From positions 17,157,035-17,221,034 of the forward strand of contig CM028903.1 in assembly GCA_016801885.1 (NCBI GenBank): a stretch of DNA of 64,000 bases. The letters run 5' to 3'. This document shows, piece after piece, positions 24,980 through 38,907 of the stretch (within the stretch, counting starts at the first letter, position 1; each line of letters opens with the position of its first letter). Position numbers and translations under genes: made by a program. The DNA comes from Toxotes chatareus. Taxonomy: Eukaryota > Chordata > Actinopteri > Toxotidae. Below the pieces are notes generated by a model that was not told where the DNA came from, ran no database searches, and saw only the letters and a program-made list of their open reading frames with translations.

Positions 24980-24999
24980 GGGGGTGGGGGGTGGGGGGG
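24980..24999 (+). repeat. G-rich tract, potential G-quadruplex
   Basis: Three long G runs (5, 6 and 7 G) are separated by single T residues. This easily satisfies a four-tetrad-run pattern if the longest run is split. It lies on the template strand, so the pre-mRNA itself would be C-rich here. Confidence 0.55.
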
Positions 25000-27826
25000 T
25001 CCAGGTGCCATATTCCTCCCTACTCTCGCATACACACCAAATTCCCCATCAGCAGACGCATCTTCCTCCAGGACAGTTGCCCCCCACACCCACCAACCAC
25101 TCTACCACCTTCAAATCCATGAGCTCCACCTGTGCCAGTTCTCCCCAGGCCAGGAAAGAAAACAACAACATTGTGGATCCTAGAAGACTGACTGAACCAG
25201 CAAGTCTCTCCAGGTACTGAGCAGCCAATTGTGTGTGTCTGTGTGTTTTCATGTGTAGGCACATATTTGGTGGTAGTGGGGGGGTGGGGTATGTGGTGGG
25301 GGTATGTGTGCATATGAAAGGGCATGTGGGTGTGTGTCATAATAAAACAGGAAACCTATCTTATGCCTTGAGCAGCAGTGGTAGCTGGCCTGTAGGTGTT
25401 TTTAGCATTGCAAGCGGTTAATTGCGTGGACAAAAATGTGGGCAGAGGGAACCTCAGGGGCAAAATGACAGATGTGGCAGCAGTGGAGGTGGTAATAAAA
25501 TCTAGCAAGAAGCTGGAGAGTAAAGAGAGAGGCAGACATAAAAAGAGAGTGAGAGAGATCTGGAGGTGGTGTCTGTGCTAATAGACACAGTAATGTAGAA
25601 GCTAATTCAGAAGCCTTTTTCACTAAAAGCATTCCTATACTGTACTTTTCAATCATGCCAACCTTTTTCTCTGGTCTTGCTGCCAAGAGACTTCTAAGGA
25701 CAAAAATGCTCATTACTGTCAATCCGGCTGCTAATTAAAGTTCTTTTCAAATGACTGAGTTGCAAAAACTGACCCTCCCTCAAAAAGACCTCAGTTCTTC
25801 TCAGCAAGAGGTGGTGTCACGGAGACTTTACATCTATTTCTAAGTCAGGCGAGCAATTTGTTGGATAGGCAATAATCTCCCTGAAGGACCACAAGAAAAA
25901 GGCAGTCATGGGAGCAACAACTGTCAAAAGTCTGTCAGCGAGGGCCTTGGGTGTGAAGCTGGGACTGTCACTTCTCTAACCTTTGACCTTTTGGATATAA
26001 CAGACATCTACTTAATAAAAAGCCCATTCGCTGGTTTGATGTATAAATGCATGAGTTGCTGAGCGAGTGCATTTGAGGCATCATGCGACGGAGCATCAAT
26101 ATGCAAGACTGTTAATTCCTAAGATTCATCAAGAGAATAGTAGCAAGGGAGAGAAAGACGGGGAGGGATGGATGGATAGAAGGAAAGGGGAATGGTAAGA
26201 CTGATCGGAGCTCCAATGAAAACAACAGGATGAATGGGTTGGGGGGGGGGGTTATAGTTGGCCGACAGCTTTTGATCGGTTAGTTCAAAGTAGAGACCAG
26301 ATGGTGTTTTTGGAACAATCTTCCAACTTCTCTCTGTTTCCTGGAGATAGTGCCAACATAAATTGTTTTTTTCCCTTTCTTAAAGCTCAATTTCCAATCT
26401 CTCCGGGTCACTGTAGACAGCTGTTCTCCAGTAGGACCAGCTTCAAACTCCAGGAGTGTCGGCCGCCTCTGAAGGATGGGGAAGCTGTTTATGGGCCATC
26501 CGCTTGTGGCTTATAGCCTTAGCAATATGGGCAGACTGTCATATGGCTGGCTGAGTGGAATACTTCTGGGGAGAACAGACTGACTGACAACCTGAGGTCC
26601 AACATATTGATCATGAGATATTCAGGCGTGGAACTGCAAAGAATTTACTCAAGCTAATGAAGGCAGATGTTCTGCTATTCATTCAGCAGCTTAAATAAGG
26701 AGTGTTGCACTCCTTGCAGAATATCTGTAAATGTGTAAATATGTTCTTGAGTATCAAAGTCTTGTTACAGATGCAATCAAAAGACAACAGTCAAAACTTA
26801 GTTAAGAACATAAGATAGATCTTAAAGGCACTGGAAGAGTAATATTTAGAAATCATGTTTTAACATACGATATCATGAGATAATTCTGTATTGCAGCATC
26901 ATTAAATCTTAATCTAACGTACTGAAAATTCTGAGCCTTTTTATTGCCCCCTTATCCTCGCGCTCTTTCCCTCTCACTTTCAAATTCTGTCTCTGATGAA
27001 TTTGCCATTATCTGCTTGATTAAGCAGGGAGAGCATGTAGCTGAGCCAGCTACCAAAAACAAATCCTCCCCAATTGCACATCTGCATGTTCTTTATTAAT
27101 TAGTCTCAACAAATGGCATTCATTTTCCCCCCACATGGCTCAGCTTGTTTGCAATGCAAACACACAGAAAACCTTGGCTTTGCTCGTCCCCAGTGCATTC
27201 ATTTCCCACTACGTGTTTGAAAGTGTGTTTCTATGTGGGGCAATGCTCTGCAGAAATGCAGCTGGACTCAAAAATATTTGAGGAATATTCTAAGTTGTGT
27301 GATGAGTAGGATTCAGCGGGACATGAAACTGTAGCATCAGAATCATGTTTCACTGCAGTGGTTTTATGCTGGGGGGTAGGGGAGTTTACTGATTAAAGTC
27401 CAAAGGGTGTAATGCAAGTTAAGTCCTGCTGCTGGAGAAAGCAGCATCAGGGGGTAGCCACCCTTCTGCTATCAAATAATTACAGCCAGCTAATGGACTG
27501 GTATGGACAACTGAAGTCAGCAGTCTATCCAGGGTTCTGATTCACCTCCATTGGCTCCTAACTCCTTTCATTTTGGCAACATCACCAGTACATACTGTAT
27601 TTAGATGCTAATTTGTCTAACCCTAGGTCAGATAACGCTGTATGAACTTTCGTGGGAATGAAAATGCTGAGGTGGATGTAAATCATGAGCATTAAAGTGA
27701 TGATAAAAAAGAAAATACCCTTGTGAAATGCATTGGATTTTAGGCTGGTTTAAGCTGTAGAGAAATGTGCCGGGTTGTGTTTAGATTACTCTCATTTGGA
27801 TTGGTATAAGGATGAAGCTGAGGGAA

Positions 27827-27859
27827 ACTTCTAAGCTTAGGGCACCTAAGCTTAGAAGT
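27827..27859. repeat. Perfect 15-bp inverted repeat with 3-nt spacer
   Basis: Arm acttctaagcttagg (27827-27841) is exactly reverse-complemented at 27845-27859, separated by gca. Each arm contains an AAGCTT palindrome. Confidence 0.85.
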
Positions 27860-30800
27860 GAGTGGAATACAAAATGTTGAGAAGGGCAGACAAACTGAGA
27901 AGATTTTAATTACTTTTGTCGCTATTAACATTATCTCACTAATACGGTCAATTAGATAACTCAGGGCAGGAAAATAAATGAGACTTTTAATTCTTAATAT
28001 TGGGACTTGCTCACAAAGAGACATGCAATAGGCAATTCCAGCATTTGTTCAGCGAGTGTAAAGGCTTGGTGGACAATATCCACATTTTCAGGGGATACGC
28101 AGCCATTTGGGGAAATCTGCTTATTTGCCATCTTATTGAGTGTTTGATGAGAGCATCAATATCAATTTCATCTCTGTGTGCTCAATACTGAGCTATCACA
28201 CAGTGTCAGGGAAATATTTGCAAGGTATTAAGCCTGTATTCAATAGCTGTCCACTCATAATGTGCTTCTTCTGATCAGGAAAAGGGAAATAAAACTTAAA
28301 GTTGAAGCTCAAATGACTGTCCACATGGTGAACACAAATGTAGCTTTAACAAGGACTTTCCACTGTTGATTTCATAATCCTGACTGAAAATAGGGTAAAA
28401 AGATCAAATGGATTGTAATATGGATTATAATATATTATAATTTAATTCAGTCAGATCTTGGAAGGACAGTAGTGACTGTAGAGTGCAATCTAGCTTCAGC
28501 GACTTACTGTACCGGGCCCTCACCAGGGTCCCACTTAGACTAATAGCAACCATTCACCAGAGACGGTTATTAATCCCTCCATCTTTCTTATGGGACTGAG
28601 GCACATTGCATCACCACTTATGAAACTCATGAGAGCACGACATGAAAGGGAACATGAAACAGAATTTATTATTTGCACTAAACATGGCAACCAATTAGGA
28701 CTATTTTTATAGAAGTACTGACACCTCATTCATGTCATTTCACATGTAAAATAATAATAAATTGATTTTTTTTCTTTCCATGAAAGAACTGAAACTACTG
28801 AAAGTAAAGTAGTTTCCAAAATTTAGATTAGACTTCACAATCTACTTTTGTCTTTAGCTTTAGAAAGGTAATAATAACTTTGACAACTCTTCATATTATT
28901 TATATTTGGTATATGTATATAAAGTGTTTTCCAAGTATTATGCAGTAGGGACGCTATCATGAAAGGAAAAAACTTAAACAGTGCCTTGAGAAATTCATCA
29001 GGATAAACACTTTCTCAGCTTTAATATTCTGAATGGCCTTTTCATTGGCACCTACAGCACCGGTGACGAATTCAGTGCTGAATTCATGTGATCACTGGTG
29101 TTTATCTTGAGTAAAGAATGCAGATGCACAGAAGAAGAAGGAGACACTTGGTCCTAAGCAACCATGAACAATCACAGGACATATGTGCACGGCTACTAAA
29201 CATGTCATTACTATGCAACATTGCATCTTTACAGCTGCTTTAGCAAAAGGTTTTTACTTATTGGCAGGAAATTTGACCAAACTACAGTATCATTCAAACT
29301 CTGAAGCTTGAAATGTCACCCATTATAAATGTCACCCATCTACATTTTGTGATGAATATGTAAACATGAATGTCATTAAGTCCATGTTTACCATAAAAAC
29401 AAGCACCTAAATCTACTTCATTGTGATAGAAAGCACTGGACAATTTGGCAGTGTTTGATGATATCCAGCTTATCCTGAACAAATTGTATATCAGTGCTGG
29501 CTTGACTACTGGATACCTGTGTTTTTGTTTGACCCTGACATGTGACTGGTTATTGCTGTTCAATAGAGAGAACACCCAGAAAAAGAAGAGATGGTCAAGT
29601 GTTACATTTATTTCACAAGCTGACAGGGAGTGCCTGAAGGAACCGTTGCAGTGATAGGTAGGGTGATGGGCTTTCACCTTCTCTGAGAAAGACTCACTAA
29701 GTATTAGAGTGGACAGAAGAAAGAGAGGCTTCAGTTTCTGTTTCTCATGCTCCAAAGAGGTAAAACATGCTCCCTTGTCTGGGTTTTTTCTCTTAGTGTC
29801 CATCTTTGTTTATTATTGAATTATAATCAGTGATGAATGACTATTAAGTAAATGATCACTTCCCTCTTTCAGTTGTGAGATGAGAAACAGCTATGACAGA
29901 AAGGGTCAAGTGTTTTTTGTATGTGTGTGAATTTGATTATTAACTGGAATAAGAACATATGAAAATCAAATCTTTCATGAAAACTGTGAGGGTTTTCAAC
30001 CACAAAAAGATCATTACATGTCTTGGGTTTTCAGGGCAATAGGATATTTAATTGGGAGGAGATTTGAGGAAAACATATCTTGGTGTGTGTTTGATTTGTG
30101 CATGTGCCTAGTCCTTTCTCTCATCTGTCTCACGTGTGCTTTGAGTTGTCCTATGCAGGGTGTACACTCCTTTGAGCCTGTCTGTGAGTCTGCATCCAGA
30201 CTACTTCTTGCTCACTGTAACTTACTCTGTTGTAATTCAGACATTGGATGCATCTTAACAGACAGACAAAGCCTGATCCATTTTAAAATACTCTCCAAAT
30301 GTGTCAGTGTTTTAAATTCTGCATTACAGTGGTCACTGACAACTCATAAATTCAGGAATTATAACAAAACCACATCATAAACCACTGGTTCAGGTGGTTA
30401 TAAGATGCTGGTAAAAACACTAATGAAATTTAACAATGTCAATGCCGCAGTAAGGTATAAAGAATGGAAGCCAGACATAAACACCAGCTTCTTGTTGTTA
30501 TCAGTCTGGGTACGCTGTTAATTACAGCACTGCAGATAACTGGAAGCTACAATGATGAATCATTAGTCATTTGTCAGGTAATGAAACTTTGTTTGGGAAT
30601 TTGAGGACACTTCCCCAGTGAAAATAACTGAATTATCTGGTCTGATTTTGTTCAGCGTGGCCTTCAGATCATTTAAGGACTTGCCTTCACTGGTTGCATT
30701 CTTTTGAGGATCCAGCCTCTGAATTAGGACACAGCTTTTGTGCGCTGCTGCCCCTGTACAACAACAGCTGCTTCACATCAATATTTACCACTCAGTTGTC

Positions 30801-32564
30801 ATACCACACTGACCTCTGTGGAGGAGAAATCACTTAGGACAGACCTATCCAGACCTATGTGGTAGCCGGTCCTTCAAGAGATGGAGGCCAAGTTTCATCT
30901 GCTACTACTCCCCTTGCCAGTGTGCCATTATTTATTTATTCAGCACCTGTTTTCATCGTTACAGAAAGACAGGGTGCTTATCTGTAGTCACCTTCTTTGT
31001 AATGTGTGGTGCATTCATGTCTAAGTGGATTCCAGATTTCCACCCTCATAATACTCCATTCTTTCCATATTATTGTTGTAAATGGAATATTATCACTACA
31101 CCAAAGTACAGTATAAATAAGTCAATAATTTCAACAAACTCTGCACCAGCAAAATACATAAGCACATCTACACCACAAAAAATAGAAAATGTTTCAAATA
31201 GTGTTGTTGAGCCAAGAACCTTGAAATCAAATTAGGTGGAAATGAAATTAAGCAAATTGATACCCAACACGAATGAATCAAAGTTCAATTAAGGCATGTT
31301 TCATTTCAGGAGCAGCTTAATTTGGAAGTGGATCTTCACAAACTCCGGAGGCTCTGCTGAACTGTGAGGAACACTTTACCTGACAAGTCTGCAGAGGGGG
31401 TGGGGGTGTGAGAATGGAAGCAGAGAAACGAGAGGCTAAGCCTTGTGGGAGACAATTTGAGTCTCGACAATTAGTCTCTGCTGTCGCTCAGTTTGATCTC
31501 ACACTGTGAAAAATGTTTTCAGGAGCTTTAATTGTGTAAAGCGCACATTTTGGAATGCTAATTACAAATCTGCTGCACTCATTTTTCAGGGTTAAATCAT
31601 ACATTCAGAAGCGAGGATGATGCTATGATGGCAAGCATTTATCAAAGACACATCATTATACACGGTGACAAATCAGTTTACATGTGGGCAGACTTCCCTC
31701 TCTGACTGCATGACAAAAAAAAAAAAAAAAAATGAGGACAAACTGCAAGGGTTGCAAACACTAACAACGGTTAATCATTTTTACTCCTGCGCCTGAGTTG
31801 GCCTGTTCGTGCCGTGCCCGCTCTTGCCATGCTTGCCTCTTGTGGTGTACATAATGAAAAGAATGGAGCCGTCAGTCATAATGGCTCTCTAAATAGCATT
31901 TTCTGCTTTATTAGTCATACTTAATGGTGTTGAAGGGGCTGTGAGTGATGCAAAATCCCTTTGTTCAAAGCCCTTCTCTTACTGTGAATGCTTCTTGATC
32001 AAAAAAAGATTCCCTGACAATTGAGGCTGAATGTGTTTTACACGCTGGGCTTACTTTGTCTATTTTAGAGGGGAATTGTGCATGCTCTCATCAAAAAGAT
32101 TGATGGCGTGAGCAAGGAAATAAAAGAGGTGGAGACAGTGTGCATAGTTCCACATCAGGCAGGTAGTTGGACCAAAAAAAGACAGTCCCATTCATTTTAG
32201 ATGGACATCTCCTTTGATATTTCATTATAACGAACAAAAAAGTGATGCATCACCAATCCATCCACCCACCTACATGGTGTGAAAGCAAATGGAAACCAAT
32301 TTTAAATTTCCATCAGCACCTAAAATGAATCCTAGATGTTTACAGAGTGTTAGTCACCTATGCCTGTCCGACAGTTTCACGCCTCTGCATGTGAGAAATA
32401 TCTCATATTTCGAGTAATGCAAGTCATGCAGAGATCCCCACCCCACCCCCACCCCCCATCTGTTCTAATCATTAACCAAGGGACTTCAAAAACAATAACT
32501 CTCTAAGGGAGATACACTGGAAGCAATAAAGACAGAGGCAGAAAGGGAGAAGTGGTATACTTAC

Positions 32565-32715
32565 GCTGAATGTCAATTGTGACACTGGTCTCCTTGCCAT
32601 TGGGAACTGCCTTGTTGGAGGCCTTACAGATGATCTGCTGACCCGTCTCGATGTTGGAGGGCGATAGGTAGAGCGTGCTCACGGTGCTTTCTCTCCTACC
32701 ATCCCGGAGCAAGGT
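32565..32715 (-). CDS. kirrel3: kirrel3 exon w4: C-terminal half of Ig2
   Basis: This 151-nt exon encodes [38 protein letters not shown] and [12 protein letters not shown]. The second Ig2 cysteine lies in IICKASN, and [11 protein letters not shown] is the final strand, as in vertebrate KIRREL proteins. It begins in phase 0 after TTTTGCAG and ends one base into a His codon (completed by w5) before GTAAGT-like sequence. It links Ig2 to the [11 protein letters not shown] start of Ig3. Confidence 0.95.
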
Positions 32716-35700
32716 CTGCAAAAGAGCGAAGAGGGACTGAGTAAAGTATCAGTATAAGCAGCTGTGCAGATGCAGTGTTTTAAGTCTGTAAATTTATACC
32801 AAGTATGGTTGGTTGGCCGTGCTGGAAACATGTATTCATTTTCATAATCAATAAATACAGTCTCCAGCTATTTTGATTTTGGGTAGTAAACTCCAAATGC
32901 CGTAACACCCAAAACATAGAGTCAAATACATATTGATTGTATCTTCAATAGCTTAAGTTCAAGTTGGGATTCTAAAGAGTTTAAATGACATACAAACAGA
33001 GGAGAGATGGGACAAGCAGTTTGCCACTGAAACATTGATGGAGAAGGTATAAAACTAAAAAAACAAAAACAAAACAGCGGCAAATTCATGAATACACACA
33101 TCTTGTCCCTTGGGGAACCAGAGGCAAACCCTCAAAACAGTCTAGCCCATAGTTTAACTGCAAAGCTGATTGACATGAAAAAAATAAAAAAGCAGAAATA
33201 TGTTTTTTGAGCCTCTTTTGTGTGTCTGGAGAGCTGCGCTCTAGTGCATGGCTTGTCATACTTCACAAAGGAAATCAATCTTCTTTTCAGCGCTCATCCT
33301 CTGAGCCCTACATTGTGGAAGCCATCTGGAATCGGTTGGTAGCGCTCAGCAGCTCTCACTCTCCCTCAAACACTTAGGGGAGGGCTCTGGGAGTCTATGC
33401 TAACCAGTGCGGGACAGAGTCAGAGACAAAGTCACTGACTAGAACAAATTGCATGGGCAACAGGGCACAGTGTGGTCAACCACAAAGTCAAGATGCTCTG
33501 TAAATGAGGCTCACTGTTGCTCAGTGTTTTCTTGCTGTTTTGTCATTTTCTTAATATAGAAACAAACAACCACTATGTTGACCAGAAGGAGCTCACTGTG
33601 GACTTGCTTTACTGAACTGCTTACCTTTAGATTAACATCACAAATGTATGGACTGCTTCAAGGATATTTCCTTTACACAACATGAAAAAATATTCATGTT
33701 CCACCTCAAGGTCAATACAACATTTCACTCAACATTAAGCCAGTTCTTCTCTAAATGTGACGGTGCTTTTCTTATGCACAATAGGTTTAAATATAAAACA
33801 AAAGCTCTTGAAAGGCATAAAAGACTGAGTTAGCCAGGTGCATTATATCAAAATGTTCTCACAAAGTTCAAGAAAGCTACATATCCACCATAACCACTAC
33901 CAATTAATCATTAGCTGACTCAAACTGTGGCTCATTGTCAGCGTATAAACCAGTAGTAATTATCTCCTCACTTCTCTACTTTAATGCAAGAGTTTCTATT
34001 GAATAAAACTGTAATCGAACTTTGTGCCCTCCTTCTTGCTTAATCATACCATATTCTGAACAATATAATTAAAATGTCATCAACCCTGTAAAATCAAACA
34101 GCAAGCCATTTTAATAGGAATCCTAACATCTAACCACTTCATAGTTCATGTATCTGAAGGTGCCTCGCAAGTGGCAGACTGCATTAAAACATCTTTAAAA
34201 ACTGTTTTTGCAAATAAACAAGTTATTCCGGGTATTAATGATGCATTTTGCTGCATGAGTACATTATGGATGCCATCCATGTTTCTGTGAAGTCCATTTG
34301 TATGTGAGGAACCATGTGATGAAATTCATACTTGTGTGTGAGTCACTTCTAAAGCAGAACGCATTAGCTGTCAGACACGGGATATGTCAATGTAATATCC
34401 TTTCTGACACAATCAGGATTGTTTCCCTCATCGCTCTGGACCTGTCTGAAGTCATTAATGTTAGAAAAGGGGCTTAGTTGGCTGCTGCATTGAATTCAAC
34501 ACCATGCCACATTACAAACTGATAAATTTTCATATCACTGCCTGGAGCCTATGGGAAGAATACTTTCAACCACACTAGGAGAGGAATGGCAAAAGTAACA
34601 AGATTGAGATGGAAAGGCTTTCTTTTTTTCAGATGCATTTAAAGCTCTATTATAGAATTTTCAACCTCTAGAGGGTGAAAGAAATGCAGCAAACAGCCAA
34701 CCCTCAGCTTATCAAGCCGATTAACTTTAGCAGAAACTGTGAGCTCTCTTGAAAGTCTGTTCCCTGGCATTGTAGTCTTGAATTAGGCTAGGCTTGTTTG
34801 CAAAATCTATGCTATTTACCATAATTTTCAGTACTTTGCAGGACTATCCTGTGTGGTCAGTGCGACTTTTGACATTTTGAGATCCACTGTGTTCTTTCTC
34901 ACAGAAAACACCACAACAGCCACACAAGCCTTGACCCTGCCAACATAACAATAGCTAACTTAGCTCGACTTAAAGATGCAACTGCCAACCTAGTCTTTAA
35001 CTTAAGAAGAGGCTGACCTGTCAGTAGAACAGCCAGTGGCTTGGAAAAGCCTGTAGAGGAGAATTAACCACTAATTAAAAGACAGCTGAACCAAATAGAT
35101 TATCTACTAAATAAAACTTGATGTCCTGCCAGCCAAGCTAATTAATTGTTAGCCCTAAACCGGCACTGTGTTTACTTTGAACCTCAGGTGTATTCTACCT
35201 GTATCCATGACAATGTTAAATGTTTCAACGCTATTTGACGTACTTTACTGAGCAACCCAGCTGTTTAATTTGAAAAATCCTCCCTCAATACCCCACCTTT
35301 TCACAACAAGTTATACTTTTAGATGAATTTTTGCTTAGAAACAAAGCAAAAACAAAAAAGCCTGTTTGTAACATTGTAACTGTGATGGCTGTGAAAAAAC
35401 TGCTTGTGAGTCATGGCTGTGGTTAGAATCAGACCATCGTTGAATGTCTTTAAGAACTCATTAAGTGTCACATTATATTTGGTGGCAGCAATTGTGGATT
35501 TTGGTGAATTGCCGCCACAAAATGTTCGAACTTAAACTCTGTTTTCTTTGTTTAATTGACAACTTGATCTATGACTAACCACTGAATTATTTAGAGGGAA
35601 AAAACATATTTTCTTGGTACTATACCAAAACCACATTTACAAATACCACAAACCACATGTACAAATAATTACATGCTAGCAACCTTGTGATCTTTTGTAA

Positions 35701-38700
35701 CTATTAAGATAAGATAAGATAAATCTTTATTACAAGTCTTCCAACCTGAACAACTCACTAAAGACTCATTACAGCTCTATTGTAAAATACATGTTTTTGC
35801 TGGGTGTGGCTCAAATGTTTTTAGTGTTTGAGACATTGTGTTTGCACAAGATAAGGCTTATTGTTCTCTTTATGGAAACTGATGTAAGTTTCATTATAGA
35901 GCCATATAGTCTGTTTACCCTGAACTATCTACTTTGGTCATTATTTGAATTCATGGAAAACATTAACCCACACTTATTACTCACTCTTTATGAGTATTTC
36001 ATTCAACCCTCAAGTCATCTAAAATGGTGAGAAATTAAAATGACCCACTGAGACCTGGTTGGCATGCAGAGAAAGCTTTGATTGGGTCAGTAATAGGAAA
36101 TGTAGAGGAGAGAGGCCTCCCAGGGATGGTACTGAATTTACCACGTTAGCAAAAGCTCACAATTTATACATCATTAATATTTGGATAACCCACCCAACAC
36201 GCCATTATCTTGATATTGAATGTATCTCAAGGTTTTATTCAGTTATGTTTAATTCTGGACCACACAAGGGTTCTTTCACTAAAACAGTTAATTGCTTTAC
36301 CATTATACCATATACTTATGGTCACTGAGGTTAAATAGGCTCCTTTTGTTTAACTTAACTCACCTCACAAAGATAGGTTCAAAAGGTTGTTAAAAGCAGT
36401 TAATTGAAGTGATCTATATTTCAGATCACACTTTTAATTTTAAGGCAGAATAAATGAGGTTAATTAGCTTGCCAAAATCTTTTGATCTTTCCAAACTGGC
36501 ACAATGAAATATATTAGTGTTGAAAATAAAACCCTTTGAGTTTAATATTCTCCTCTGCTGCTGGGGAGCACTACACCTGTCTCAAAAGTCTTAAAACAAA
36601 ATACAATTTAACGTTTCATGCCCACTCAAATCTTAATTAGTTACTTTATTTGTAAGTATTTTCCCACCCTATTACTCAGTAATTGTGATGATTAAAATGC
36701 AATCAGGTGCTCCAATCTCACACACACACATGCATACGCGCACACTAAAAAAAGAAAACCTCCCATGAAGTAAATGAGAAAAATAACAAAACTGAATGGC
36801 AGAAAAAACAGCTGCTTTGAACACGTGTAGGAAAAAGGGTGGAAAAATTGAGAAAAACTAGAATTGGAAAAATGATCATTATTTTCACTGCTGAAAACGA
36901 TATCCATCAACAGTAGCAGCTTCATGCAAACTTTTGCAATTTTACCTGGTATTAAACAGCAACATGATTTTACTGCAAAGCTGAGTGAGTATACAAAAAA
37001 AAAAGACTACTCTGTTCTTCCCAGCAAGATCAGCTCATAAAATTGTCATTATTTTTTATTTATTTATTTTTTAAAAACCTCTTAACACTGAGATAACTCC
37101 CCGGTCTCCTACTCACCTCTCAGCTTGTCACCCAAGCATTCAGAAAAAAATATGAAGCACAATGGGGAGAATGACTTCCTGTTAGGGGAATGCATCATGT
37201 TTTTTCACATGATTTGTTGTACCATTCCAGCGCAAACATATCATAGAGCAAGTGAGCACACCTCTAAACCACAGCTCAGACCTGGAGGCTACATATTACA
37301 AACAGTCCTTTGCTGTTTGCCACTGAACAACTTCACTGGAGCAGATGGATTTGGGTATTTGAGGGAAGAGAGAACATTACTCATTAATTTCCTCACCTTA
37401 CTGTGACAAGCTTCTGCCTCTTAATTATTTGGGGTGTCCCCTCCATAATGCACTACAGTTCGTTTTTTTTGGAAGCTACCCTCACTAATGATCAGCAATA
37501 TATCAAATCAGTGACCCTCTTATATAGTAAAACTAACACACGTTTTTGCTAAGTGATAGCTTTTATCATACTTTTTCTCTTTAAGCACTGGTCCAGTCAA
37601 TGGTTTTCTAAGAGGACATGGCGATGAGGTTTTTGGAGGCCTTGGTGTGAAATTATCTGTGGGTCAGAGCTATCATTAGATATGACACCATCAGGAAAGC
37701 CATTTCTGTGAATCCACCACCACATCTGCTCACATTAGTCCTCTTCATCAGTGGGATATGAGAAGACCATCAGAGCAGATGATTATGCTTACAGAATGTC
37801 CCCCTACTGCTCTTCGGACCCAAAAAAGAGTCATCTTCTTTTAATCGAACCCATTGCTTTTTAATGGTAGGCAATAGAGATAAGAGGGAAGAGGGACATA
37901 CTTGGGCTCAGTGCAGGCATGTTAGCATCCATCACCTACCAGGACAGAATGCCCTCATATCTGCCTTCGCTCTGAAGGGAAGTGAAGGCAGGAAGCTCGC
38001 TCTTCGCCCACCATTAGTAAGCAGCACCTCCAGCAATCACTTTATTCAAATCGGCCTGGTGCCGTACCCCAGTCCAATCAATGGCATTTATCTGCTCTTT
38101 GAAAAAAGCCGATAATGGGATGAGGCAGCACGGGGAGCGAGGGAAGGCGGGGGAGGTGTTAGTGCTCTAAAGTGCCCGGTCTCTTTATGTCCTCTGTTTA
38201 AATGGAAATAGAACATGACAGTGTTGATAGCATGATTAGCCTTGAGGGCTAATGTCAATCAAGAGTCTGTGGGGTCAGGTGATCGTGACACCGGGCTGGT
38301 GCGAACAGTACTGTGTACGATGACATCAAAAGTAGGAACACGATCTGTCGCTGAGAATCATCCTGCGCCATGAAAAGGTTCAGGCAGACTCCGGCACAGA
38401 AAGTGACATCATAGATTTTATAACAGGTTGGGAAGATGAAGAGAGACAAATGCCACTGAAGGAGGAGATCAAAGCAGCAGAGAGAAATGCAAAGTCACTG
38501 ATAGTTCCATGATCTTGCCATCTGCTTGTCTGAGTCGATTTGTACACTGGGGGAAAAAAAGGCCAGCCATCTTTTTGTAATCAAAAAACAAACTGGATTT
38601 TCAAGGGATTTCATTTCAAAAAGCAGGCTGGGATGCTGAGGCAAACGCCCACCAATGACTCAGGCAGTCACTCTGAAACACCTCATGGATGTTGCAATGT

Positions 38701-38907
38701 CGCTTTTTGCAGAAGGTATTTACAGCAAAACACAACGTGCAAAAATGTACAGCAACAGCTGTTTTCATTTTCTGCTTACTTTCATAAAAGAAGAACTGCT
38801 CTTGAGAGGGAAAGCACAGCCACCGTGCAATCCTCACCCGCCACTCCACCTCCATCCTATCCCCAAACGGTCTACAAACCTGGTATGACACACACCTCTG
38901 TGCTTAC
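32716..38907 (-). other. kirrel3: Intron w3-w4 (6.2 kb)
   Basis: Non-coding. It contains a short GATAA pentamer run at about 35705-35722 followed by aatctttatta, which resembles the 3' tail of some fish retroelements (weak evidence), and a 16-nt-arm hairpin at 35478-35522. No exon or RNA gene recognised. Confidence 0.65.

Larger units (their letters stand above)
23191..32564 (-). other. kirrel3: Intron w4-w5 (9.4 kb)
   Basis: Non-coding. It contains the 20-nt A run (plus strand) at 23193-23212 beside exon w5, G-rich tracts at 24980-24999 and 25262-25302, a G10 run near 26240, a perfect 15-bp inverted repeat at 27827-27859, a nested palindrome at 29058-29100 and an A19 run at 31714-31732. The 169-residue minus frame at 29294-29803 has no recognisable domain. 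Confidence 0.7.

Noticed and set aside
29294..29803. 169-residue open frame on the minus strand
   Set aside because: No recognisable domain, ordinary intron composition, and no coding-like features. Treated as chance.
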